Shown here piece by piece: positions 9,193-18,383 of a stretch of DNA of 64,000 nucleotides; the stretch's first letter is position 1; each line of letters starts with the position of its first letter. Under the pieces are notes generated by a model. It searched no databases, was not told the origin of the DNA, and saw only the letters and a list, made by a program, of their open reading frames with translations. The DNA is taken from assembly GCA_030063045.1 (NCBI GenBank), contig JAQSEB010000004.1, positions 2,666,001 to 2,730,000 on the forward strand, given 5' to 3'. The translations under genes were made by a program, and so were the position numbers. Source of the DNA: Pratylenchus scribneri. Its lineage: Eukaryota > Nematoda > Chromadorea > Rhabditida > Pratylenchidae.

Positions 9193-10308
9193 ATGATGAG
9201 TACTTCAACTTCTTCCTTTTACATAATCCTTCCATCAAATACCAACGTTGATGGAAACAAAACCAATTCATTCAGGGTTAGACTCCCTCATAAACTACAA
9301 TTCAATTCGGAATGGCTAGTGGGATTGGCTGTACTTGTCTACCCCCATTCATGGCCTTCACAGGGCACAACTCCCCAACAATATTTAAATGTCGTTTGGA
9401 AAACCGGGGAAAAAATATTTATCGAATTGCCCTCGAATACATTTACAAATCCAAATGAAGTGAGTACAGTATTGAGTAAATCACTTCAATCGGGAAGTGA
9501 AAAATTGGCACAGAAAGTTCGTACCGCTCAGGATTCTTTTCTTCATGCAGTGGATAGGGCTCGAAATAGAGCAAAAACAGAATATGCCAAGTTAGCGGAA
9601 GCACTTGCAACCAGAATGGAGCCCTCAAGCCAAATTCAAGATATTGAAGAGGTTTCGGATCTAGAAAGTGCCGAAAAAACATTGGAACGAACTGCAAGGG
9701 AAAGTTTAAAAGAATCGGAAGGAAAAATTCCCAGTGAAGAAGATCTCTATAATAAATATTTGAATGAGGAAATTGCTTTATTAGATGATGAGGATCGTGG
9801 AATTTTAGATCAAACTAAGTTAAAAGGACTCGAACCATGGGTACATGCTTATAGGAGGGTGAATTTTTCATGTAGACTTGTATTCGATTCGACAAGCAAT
9901 CGTTTTACATTCAATTTGGATCAAGGTTTCATTGAACGTATTGAAATGAGTGAGCAACTCTCATATATTCTTGGTTTTGATCAGCAACAATTAACTGAGA
10001 CAACAACTGCTAAAAACATGCCGGATTTAAAAGGAGGTGTTTCCTCTTTCTATGTGTATGCACCAGGTTTAATAGAACCTATGATGGTTGGCGACGTTAC
10101 TGCTCCTGTGCTAAGAGCTGTCACGATAAGAGGAAAACCCGATGAAATTATAGAAGAGCAATTTATTGGTATTCAATACCATAAATTACTCACAAAAGAA
10201 ATAGGAGAAATTTTTATAGAAATAAGAGCATCAAATGGTGCTCTAATGCCTTTCATGTTCGGAAATTGTACATTGACTTTACATTTTCGAAAATCTGCCT
10301 ATTTTTAA
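9193..10308 (+). CDS. mCP: Minor capsid (penton-like) protein
   Basis: 371 residues. The opening FYIILPSNTN, then NSFRVRLPHKLQF, then WLVGLAVLVYPHSW is the well-conserved start of Polinton/adintovirus minor capsid proteins (FYVTLPSNSS, then F.TKLP, then WEVGLAEIQYPHSW), which form the penton vertex as a single jelly roll. The middle (about residues 90-200) is a charged, predicted helical insertion rich in E, K and R. Later strands include LSYILGF, FYVYAPGLIEP and LTLHFRKS at the end. A second ATG lies at 9196. The stop codon is followed at once by the protease ATG. Confidence 0.88.
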   Translation: MMSTSTSSFYIILPSNTNVDGNKTNSFRVRLPHKLQFNSEWLVGLAVLVYPHSWPSQGTTPQQYLNVVWKTGEKIFIELPSNTFTNPNEVSTVLSKSLQSGSEKLAQKVRTAQDSFLHAVDRARNRAKTEYAKLAEALATRMEPSSQIQDIEEVSDLESAEKTLERTARESLKESEGKIPSEEDLYNKYLNEEIALLDDEDRGILDQTKLKGLEPWVHAYRRVNFSCRLVFDSTSNRFTFNLDQGFIERIEMSEQLSYILGFDQQQLTETTTAKNMPDLKGGVSSFYVYAPGLIEPMMVGDVTAPVLRAVTIRGKPDEIIEEQFIGIQYHKLLTKEIGEIFIEIRASNGALMPFMFGNCTLTLHFRKSAYF

Positions 10309-10779
10309 ATGAATAACCATCAAATAGATAAAATTCTCATGAGAAACCGAATAACATCTCCACATTATTTGGGTTGTTTTGCTTCAGATCAAATTTTGAA
10401 TATTAATCCATTGAATTTATCATTCCCTCAATCGATGGTTGTAAATTTTGATCCTTCTGATGCCAAAGGATCCCATTGGGTTGCCATTTTTATTAATTCA
10501 CCTAATAATGTTGATTATTATGACTCGCTTGGAATTTGGCCCCCTTTGAATAAAAATATTACAAAATTTTTATCTCAATTTAAACTAATAAGGTTCAATC
10601 CATACGCCTTCCAAAATCAAAATGAAAAGAACTGTGGTAAACATGCGATATTTTTTCTTTACAATCGATCCAATGGAAAATCTTTGGATCAAATTTTAAA
10701 TTTTTTGAGTAAATTAAAACCTTCATCTGTTGATAGGTTTGTTGAAAGCTTTGTAAAAAATAAAATTTTTGCTCAATAA
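10309..10779 (+). CDS. PRO: Adenain-like cysteine protease (maturation protease)
   Basis: 156 residues, short even for the C5/Ulp1-like clan. The triad is visible in order: His in GSHWVAIF, Asp in DYYDSLG, Gln in AFQNQNEKN and Cys in NCGKHAIFFL. In Polintons and adenoviruses this enzyme cleaves capsid and core precursors during particle maturation. It starts one base after the minor capsid stop, so both probably share a transcript. The C-terminus is a short charged helix (RFVESFVKNK). All active-site residues are present, so I read it as functional. Confidence 0.93.
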   Translation: MNNHQIDKILMRNRITSPHYLGCFASDQILNINPLNLSFPQSMVVNFDPSDAKGSHWVAIFINSPNNVDYYDSLGIWPPLNKNITKFLSQFKLIRFNPYAFQNQNEKNCGKHAIFFLYNRSNGKSLDQILNFLSKLKPSSVDRFVESFVKNKIFAQ

Positions 10780-10844
10780 TATACATAGAGTATATTTCAC
10801 TTTGGTAATCCTATCTCTTTCAAAATCGCATTTGAAAACTAAAA

Positions 10845-11420
10845 ATGCACGTCGATTTCGATCCATTCACAATAGAATGGTCCGCATTTACGAATCCTGA
10901 ATCAAACCAGAATAGAAATTTTCAGGTTGGAGGATATGCCATCTTCCGAGGCATACCCTATCAAAGGGGAAATGGTTTAGGGTCGGTATTTCGCCGTCTC
11001 TTCCGTTATTTGCTCCCAATTGGAAAGGAGATTGGCACAGCAATCGGCCGTCAAGGAATGGAAACTGGAAGTAGAGTACTAAGTAGTGTACTTGAAGGTA
11101 AAGATCTCAAACAATCCCTGGTAGATGAGGGAAAAACAGGCCTTAAATCCCTGTTGGATAAAGCTTCTGCTAATTTGGAGAAAACACAAACTGGAAAAGG
11201 TCGATTCGATTTCAAAAGATATCGAAAAAATGTTGTCGATGCTGACACAACTACCCCGAATAGGATTGGAAAGCATATAAATAGACAACTTGTTTCAACA
11301 TTAGGACCACCAGATTTTCTACCTCGGAGTAATTCTTCGAGAAAATTGCGCAAACAACTCACTCTCCCAAAAAAATTTAAAACAAAACGATTAAGAGTCG
11401 ACACTTTAGGTACTTATTAA
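10845..11420 (+). CDS. Minor virion protein, pVI-like (tentative)
   Basis: 191 residues. An aromatic start (DFDPFTIEW) is followed by FRGIPYQRGNGLGSVFRRLF, then RYLLPIGKEIGTAIGRQGM and an amphipathic, glycine-rich helix. The tail is basic (RKLRKQLTLPKKFKTKRLRV). A 'PYQRGxGxGSxFRxLFRxxxP' block with following Gly-rich helices is shared by a small protein found next to the capsid genes of many Polintons and adintoviruses, which has been compared with adenovirus pVI (membrane-lytic, capsid-lining). The comparison is from memory. It ends one base before the major capsid ATG. Confidence 0.75.
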   Translation: MHVDFDPFTIEWSAFTNPESNQNRNFQVGGYAIFRGIPYQRGNGLGSVFRRLFRYLLPIGKEIGTAIGRQGMETGSRVLSSVLEGKDLKQSLVDEGKTGLKSLLDKASANLEKTQTGKGRFDFKRYRKNVVDADTTTPNRIGKHINRQLVSTLGPPDFLPRSNSSRKLRKQLTLPKKFKTKRLRVDTLGTY

Positions 11421-11421
11421 A

Positions 11422-12747
11422 ATGAGTTGCCCTAAAAAAATAAGTGAAAAAAGTCCATTGGCTGTTGATACTGGATTAAATATTTTCACTGTCCCACCGA
11501 CAAATGTGTCCATACTACGTTCGCATTATCGTGAAATTTTACCCTTGAGTACCATTACACAGGATTCACCATATCTCTTTCGACTGTATAGTGATAATTT
11601 GTGGACGGATCTGTCCAGAATTTACCTCTATTTGGAATTGAAAATTCAAAAAAAATCAGGGAATAATTGGGTTCCAATTGAGGAAACCGATCTTCTCGTT
11701 GGTACCATCCAATGTATTGGACAAAGTTTTGTACAACAACTTAAAGTGACAATAGGGAACACAGATTTGTACGATAGTGGAACGCTTTATCCATATAAAA
11801 CGTATATGACCACTGAGCTGTCCTATCCCGATAATGTGAAATCCAATTTTTTGGCCTCTTCTGGCTATTATCCTCTTAAAAAACATAATGATTCAACAGA
11901 TGCAGGTTTTCTGAGTATTGTGGAGCAATTTGCCTCGGGGAAAAAGGCTCAATTCCTTTCGCGTTTAGATTTCGATTTTGGAAATCAAGAATTGCTCCTT
12001 CTGAACAATATGGATGTATTGTTCACCATATTTAGATCAAAAAATTCTTTTTGCATTCATAAATTAGGCGGTGCAGCCGATCTGAACGAATATCGCCTCT
12101 ATGTAGAGGATGTGAAAATTTATGCGAAAATGGTAGAGGTTCAACCATCGCTTAATCTTTCCATCTATAAGACGCTGGAACATCAACCAGCCACATATTC
12201 AATTCGCAAAACTGAAATGAAATCTTGTTTTCTGAGCGCAGGTCGAACTTCAATAGACTATAATGCGTTTAGTGCGACCATTCCTCGGCGCATAACCGTA
12301 GCTTTTGTGGAAAATGAGGCATTTAATGGTTATTCCACCAAATCTCCATTTAATTTCAAACCTTTCGATATACGGGAAATATCAGTACATGCGGGGGGTC
12401 AAATCTACCCTGTGGTCCCCTATAAAATGGAATTTAACAATCAGTCATACACTCGTCCATTTTTGGATATGTATGAAGCATTGGGAGTTGCAAACTCATA
12501 ACGTTCCTTCGATATTCCCATGAAAAAATTCAAAGAAGGATGGACCTTTTTTGTCATCCCCTTAACTTCCACTCTCGATGATTCATGTGGTTTTGAATTA
12601 CTTAGAAGTGGAACAACCAGTATTCGTGTCCTATTTAATACAGCCATCCCAGCTGGGGGTGTGGAAATGTTAGTACTGGGGGAGTTTGATCAAATGATTA
12701 TGATCGATTATAATCGACACATTGTTTCCGATTCAAATCTGGGTTGA
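11422..12747 (+). CDS. MCP: Major capsid protein (double jelly roll), interrupted by one in-frame stop
   Basis: The frame runs 359 codons to a TAA at 12499-12501 and then continues open, in the same frame, for 81 more codons to TGA at 12745-12747. The first part has the family's hallmarks: PLAVDTGLNIFTVPPTNVS at the start, LYLELKI and GQSFVQQLKVTIG strands, and YTRPFLDMYEALG near the break. The part after the break has the conserved end of the fold (GWTFFVIPLTSTLDD, GTTSIRVLF, EMLVLGEFDQMIMID). Without it the second jelly roll would lack its last strands. The downstream frame is otherwise clean. So this is either a recent nonsense mutation, a read-through site or a sequencing error. A splice that removes the stop does not keep the frame. 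Homologues form the hexon-like trimers of the icosahedral shell. Confidence 0.93.
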
Positions 12748-12775
12748 TTAATGTACGCCCCTCACTTAAGAATGC

Positions 12776-12783
12776 ATAAATAA
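12776..12783 (+). promoter_or_regulatory. ATAAATAA promoter box, 33 nt before the ATG at 12816
   Basis: Context GCATAAATAA, matching the box at 7134-7143 over ten bases. It ends at 12783, and the membrane-protein ATG is at 12816. Confidence 0.6.
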
Positions 12784-12815
12784 TGAATTCATTTTAGTTT
12801 ATAATACCATTAAAA

Positions 12816-13121
12816 ATGGAAAGTATCCTCAATTATTACTATCAACAAGCAAATTCAACTAATAATTCTTCATTCGACTATCTAACTTTCGACAGAGATG
12901 AAATTGTCAAAGGATATTCCTCTCCAAAAAATACCGAAATAAATGTGGCTTATGAAATACTACTACTCTTTTTACATTACCTGATTGCATTTCCCGTCTT
13001 TTTACTCTGTTGGTTTGCTCTGATTGCTTACCTTCGTAAAAGTGGACATATCAACAATAACGAAGCGCAAATAATGATGGATGAGTTAAAAAATGTGAGA
13101 ATTGCCTCAGGAAGGCAATAA
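12816..13121 (+). CDS. Small single-span membrane protein
   Basis: 101 residues with its own ATAAATAA box. A polar, Asn/Ser/Tyr-rich N-terminus of about 45 residues precedes one long hydrophobic segment (IAFPVFLLCWFALIAYL, about residues 57-75). A short charged tail follows (MMDELKNVRIASGRQ). There is no signal peptide. I do not recognise the family. Position at the end of the virion gene row suggests a structural or egress-linked membrane protein (inference). The stop TAA lies within AATAAA, a possible polyadenylation signal. Confidence 0.7.
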   Translation: MESILNYYYQQANSTNNSSFDYLTFDRDEIVKGYSSPKNTEINVAYEILLLFLHYLIAFPVFLLCWFALIAYLRKSGHINNNEAQIMMDELKNVRIASGRQ

Positions 13122-13136
13122 ATTTTTTTTAAAAAA

Positions 13137-13150
13137 GTCGGCTTTCCGAC
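13137..13150. other. Perfect 5-bp hairpin between convergent genes
   Basis: GTCGG-CTTT-CCGAC just after an A/T run, in the 210-bp space between the membrane-protein gene (plus) and the polymerase gene (minus). It may mark the 3' ends of both transcripts. Confidence 0.3.
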
Positions 13151-13331
13151 ACCCTAAAATCTGTTCCATATGTTTGCATTGGAATTTTTTCCATGTTACA
13201 AAAAAATTTAACATATGGCTCATTTTTTTGGGTTACGGATACCGCTTTGAAATCAAAACAATTGATCAAAAATATTTTTAATTAGAAAAAAATTAACAAA
13301 TAAATGCATTAAAATGATTGAAATCAAAATA

Positions 13332-16300
13332 TTAATCACTCGTCCATCCAAAAGGCCTCGTTGACAAATTCGGGAGAATTATTCCCTTCTCATAAACTGC
13401 TTTGTATTTTTTCTTCATTTCCGTTGTGTACAACCATCCCTCTTTGTGGCGCCGGAAAACTGTGTATTTGATAGAGCACTTTTTTGAACTTAAAATTATT
13501 CCAGAAAATAATGAAAATTTAAAAAGGGGAAAGCACCTTTCAGAATGGGACCCAAAGCGGCTCCTGACTTCCTTCAACATTCGATCAAAAGTAATTTTTT
13601 TGCCAGCCCGATAATTGAGTTCAAATCCTCGAATTCTGCGCACAACAACAAGCGATGAACCATCCAAATCGCCTTTGGCCACATGTTCATATGAATAATT
13701 TTTTGCGCCAGCCGAAACCCATCTCAAGATGCGACGATTTGGAAGTTCATTTTGCATTTGTCCAAGGAATTTGCCTTAAATTTTCTCAAAAAATTTTTAA
13801 AATAATTCCCAAAACCAACCCTCTTCAATTGGCAATTGTGTCTTTTTTCTTTTTGAGACAACTGAATCCGTGTCAACGTAACACAGTAAATGACCTTTGT
13901 CCACTGCTTCCATCATTGCCTTGAATAATTGAATTCGGCCATAGGCAGTTACGAATGATGCCACCACAACGTTATTTGTCTTTGGCGGTTTTAAAAATTG
14001 TTCTTTTTGGCGCACACAGACACGGTCCAATTGATCATTCAAATGACAAGTGTCGAGTATTTCAAGTTGAGGGTCATCCAAAAGCCGATGGAATTCTATT
14101 GCCGAACGGGTAATCACAATGCGCGAGGGATTAGCACGTTGGCAAAGTTTGCCCCAAAGGGCGTTTAATAAATATTTCCTAAATTTTATTTGTTCATTTT
14201 TTTCTTCAAATCACATACGAAATCATTCGAAGGCCTTTATTGAGTTCGCCAATTGCCTGGGGGTCCAATTGAACGCCTTCCTTCTCCAAATATTCGTCAA
14301 TGAATTGCTTCAACTCTTCCTCGGTTGTAATTCCTGGAGGGGTGCCACTTGCTTCAACCTTAATTGCGGAAATATATTTGAAAATTCACAAAAAGTTACT
14401 TTAATTTTTAACATGGCATTTATATAGGATCTAAAAAGATCCTTTTCCAATGAACCATCCGACCATTGGGGGTCAGGCCAATGCCAAATCTTTATTAAAA
14501 TCATTTTCTATATTCAATTTTTAAAAACTTACTTCAAAAACGTCTAAAATTGTATAGCCCAATTCCAAAGCCATTTCTAATTCAACATGATTGTATGCAC
14601 CGATCCATGAACGTTTTCGGTCATTATGATTGCATTTTTGGCCATTTTTTAAATCAGCACATCTCCCGCATAATGGGAAAACCAAATTTCCATGTTTGGT
14701 TCTATAGCCAAGAAATGGTGGGTAAGCTTGTTGAGCATTTTGAGGACGAGGCATTTTTTTGGGTGGCAGGATTCGACAAAAAATGAGCCCACGAATTGAT
14801 AATTTGAAATTTTTTCCAGTCCAAGGACATTTTGGGAAACCAAATCGTTCCAATTGTTCACCGACATAGACCAGTGGTTCCCCGAGTGGGAACGAGCCAT
14901 TTTTCATCACCGAAGGGTACAGACTTATCTGGAAAATAAAATTTGAAAAAAATTGTAAAAATTATATTACAATGTCAAAATGTTCAATTTCCTCATTGTC
15001 CGCACATTCAGTATGCATAATAAAAGGTTCGACGCGACCTCCTTTCAAGGAATGTTTTCGAGGGTTTAAGGAAGGAATGAGGTCAGCCAATCCAGTTTTT
15101 TTCCAAAGTGCCCGAAGCTTTCGATTATTTTTGACAAAAGAGAGCCATTTGCATTGCCAAAATTCCAAAACCTCAAAACCGAATGATTCCAATTTCATTT
15201 TCCGTTCCATGGTTCGGATGAATAATTCCTCAGCAGTTTGGCCTCTTTGGAGAATTGTTTGTCGATTTTCAAAACAAATTTTACACCCTAAGACAAACAA
15301 AAAATATTTTTGAAAAAATCCAAAATATACCATGAAACGCACAACCATAATACTCTATGATTAAATCCTTTTCTCCAGGCCTTTTCACAAATCCATCAAT
15401 TCGATATGGCCCCCAGGTATATTCGCCTTCAGCCGAGTCACATGTTTGAATTGTCAATCCACTCAATTTTGAATAAATTCGAAAAAATTTGCGTGCCTCA
15501 ATTGATTGTGTATGGTTTGGTCTCAGTCCATTTTCAGGTAAATTCATGATTAAATTTGGCCGCAAAAAATGTGAACGCCATACATTGAATGCTAATTTTG
15601 CGATTGTAGAGCAATCCTCAAAAGGCTCCACATTTGGAGCGATTTTGAGCAAAATTCGCCTAAAGCGAATGCATGATTCCCTAAAAAAGAATTTGTATCA
15701 AAATATTTTTCACAAAAATTATACCTCAAAATTTGTACGTCATTGAGACAATAATCGAATAATTTTTCTTTTAAGTCGAATTCTTGGTTGCAATTTTTTT
15801 CATAAAATTTTAAAAATTCGGTCCTTTCGTTTGCTTTCATATTTTTGATTGAATAATAACGCAACGAAGGTAAATGAGGAAGAATACGGCCAATATTTTC
15901 CATCTTATTGAACAAATGCGGGAAGTTTGGCTTTTTTTCCAGTTGTGCATCAGCCAATCCAAAAGTATCATAAAATGATGCCAAACTTCCGGAAATAAAA
16001 TTGAGGCTATCTTTGAAAACAATCGTTCGAAAATTTGAGCCCGAAATTTCCAATGAGTAAATTTTTAGACCTTAATTGTATTTTTTAGAATAATATTCTT
16101 TTGATTATTATAATTTTGCCCATAGGAGGAATTATGTTTTTATTTTATTTTGTATAATGAATCTTTAGGCAATATTTTACTTTTATGGATTTGTCAATAT
16201 TTTTCCTCCTATAGTCAAAAAGATGCGAATTAAAAAATTAATTTAACAAAATCAGAACAGTTTAATTACAAACCATTTATCAACATTTTTGAACCAATTC

Positions 16301-18343
16301 CTTTGGCATATAATGTATCCAAAAGTAAATATAGATCATATTTTCCATTGTTATGTGCCACGCAAATAGTTGTTGTTTTATAATCGCCTGTATAAAGTAA
16401 AAAGTCCAAAAATTGTTCAGCCACACTCAAATTTTCTCTTCCTCCATCAAAACAATGGAAATATAAAAGCCGTGGATTTTTCGGCAAATGATTTGCTTCA
16501 GGAAAACCCCATTTTCGATGAAAAACTCCACAGCAACAATTTTTTGCACGTTCTAATGAATCCACTTTTCCACAGGGAAGCCGAATATTTGGATCATCCA
16601 TACAATTTTTGCAAATTATTTCGGCAATTAATAGATTTGGTTCATGTTTTTTCACCTTAAAATAAATTTATGCCCCATAAATTTCATCTATCCAACCTTT
16701 ATTCCTTCTTTTAATTTAACTTTTTTATTTTGAGTTGATTCGATATCGAAAAATGCATAACGTATTTGATCCAATTTTGGCGTTTTGCGCAAAGGTTGTA
16801 TATAGCAATAATGTTCTTCTGTTAAAAGTTTGAGCACTCCACATTGCTCACATTTTTCCACCATTTTATTGCTTTTGTTTTCAAATTTATTCATTATGCA
16901 TTTATGTGGAGTGCCCCTTTTATAAACCTTTTGGAGAAAAATTGAAAGGAAATAAATTCAAAATAATGCTTACCACTTTATAACATTGTTTACAGTAAAA
17001 ACGCAAATCGCAAATTCCACTTCCTCCCTTTGGACCCTTTTTATTGTGAAATTTAAAACATGACCGATTTGGAAAATGAAAATTGCATTTTTGGCACAAA
17101 ATTGAATGCTTTCCACGCTTTCTTCTGCATGGAAATCCATATCCATATCTATAGCATAATTTACAAGCATTTTCACATTTCGGATTGTGAGTAAGTGGGT
17201 AGCAAATTGAATTACATTCGAGACAGAATGTGCCTCTTGCCTAAAATTTCAAATAGGAATTGAAAAAATGCAAATAAACCTTCAATAATTTTCCAATATT
17301 CAAAATTAAATCAAAATGCTCTCCATTATGTAATAAATAAATGTTATTTTTAGCCAATTTTCGGCCTTTGTAAATTAACTGACAAAAAGGATATTTGAAG
17401 ACAGCTAGCCTATATTTATTTGGCCATTCCTTGTTCAAAAATCTATGAATCATTTTTAAATCTTTAAGCCCATAATTCTCCTTGTTTTCGCTGATTTGGG
17501 CATTTTGCAATAATAAAATGGCAAATTTCTTTATAGTAAAATCATCCATTTGTTTCATTGTTTTAAAGCCGCCATATGAAGAATTCACAATGCCTAGAAC
17601 AATTGCTCTGGCCAAACATAATTTATCTTCATTCATAATCGGCCATACACCACGGTTTCTCTTTTCCAGTGAACTCATTACAATATTTTTTAATCCGGCA
17701 CCGAAAATGTTTGCCCTCCTTTTTTTGAAAGTTTTTTCTAAAATGTTTTTTCATTTCGATTAAAAAAATTTATTTACTTGCTGTTAATGGCCAAATTCCT
17801 TGAATTTTTATTATCGTTCTAGTCTTAAATATGCGCAGCCTATGATTAGACTGTTTTGAAAGTTTGAATAATTCATTTGCCAAAACGTTAGCAGTATTTT
17901 GTTGGGGACTTCGCAATGGAACGAAAAATGGTGGTTGGAGATATTTATTCGAAATAGTCATCCCGACATATTTCGGCGGACCTAGAGAATTAAATTATAT
18001 AAAATAATTTTGAATGAAAAAAAAGATTTTTAAATCATTAAAATTATTCGGAATTCTAAGCGAAAAACCATTTAAAAATCATGCCATTTTTGAATAATTG
18101 GAATTATATTTTATTGCAAATTAATTGAAATAATTTACCTTCCATTTTGTTGATCACCCTATTTAGCAATTTTTCCATCATTTTCCGTATAAATCGTTTG
18201 GGATGTTCATGCTGTTTAACATGTCTAATTCGACAAATAATGTTTTCTGAATATGTTTTCCTTGTTTTAGAAAACTCCGGTTCCAATGATAAAATTTTAA
18301 TGTAATGTGACAAATTGTTAATTTTGAGCTTTCGGCGATGCAT
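13332..18343 (-). CDS. polB: Protein-primed DNA polymerase B, 15 exons, intact
   Basis: Exons: 18139-18343, 17778-17981, 17280-17737, 16974-17240, 16697-16927, 16274-16655, 15725-16070, 15331-15680, 14971-15287, 14533-14928, 14400-14489, 14219-14358, 13820-14178, 13537-13774, 13332-13488. All junctions are GT-AG and in phase, giving 1380 codons with the stop TAA at 13332-13334. Motifs in order: Polinton N-terminal region (YLQPPFFVPLRSPQQNTANV); Cys-rich zinc knuckles (CLECNSIC, CKLCYRYG, CQKC); exonuclease motifs ExoI AFFDIEST (D about 439), ExoII HNNGKYD (about 556-562) and ExoIII YCLNDVQIL (D about 693); polymerase motif A with DI-ISLYPSVM (about 919-927); motif B KYLLNALWGK (about 1130-1139); motif C YVDTDS (about 1229-1234). 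It replicates the linear element by protein priming. The start of the exon at 14489 could be 18 bases earlier. The gene is convergent with the virion module. Confidence 0.95.
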
Positions 18344-18374
18344 AATTAACTAAAAATGGGAAATTTTTTATTTC

Positions 18375-18382
18375 AAAATATA
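18375..18382 (-). promoter_or_regulatory. TATA-like box 32 nt before the polymerase ATG
   Basis: On the minus strand this reads TATATTTT and ends 32 nt from the ATG at 18343, close to the 33-nt spacing seen on the plus strand. Confidence 0.4.
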
Positions 18383-18383
18383 C

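Noticed and set aside
12485..12545. Short intron removing the capsid stop codon
   Set aside because: The GT-AG pair I found would remove 49 bases and shift the frame; no in-frame pair was seen.
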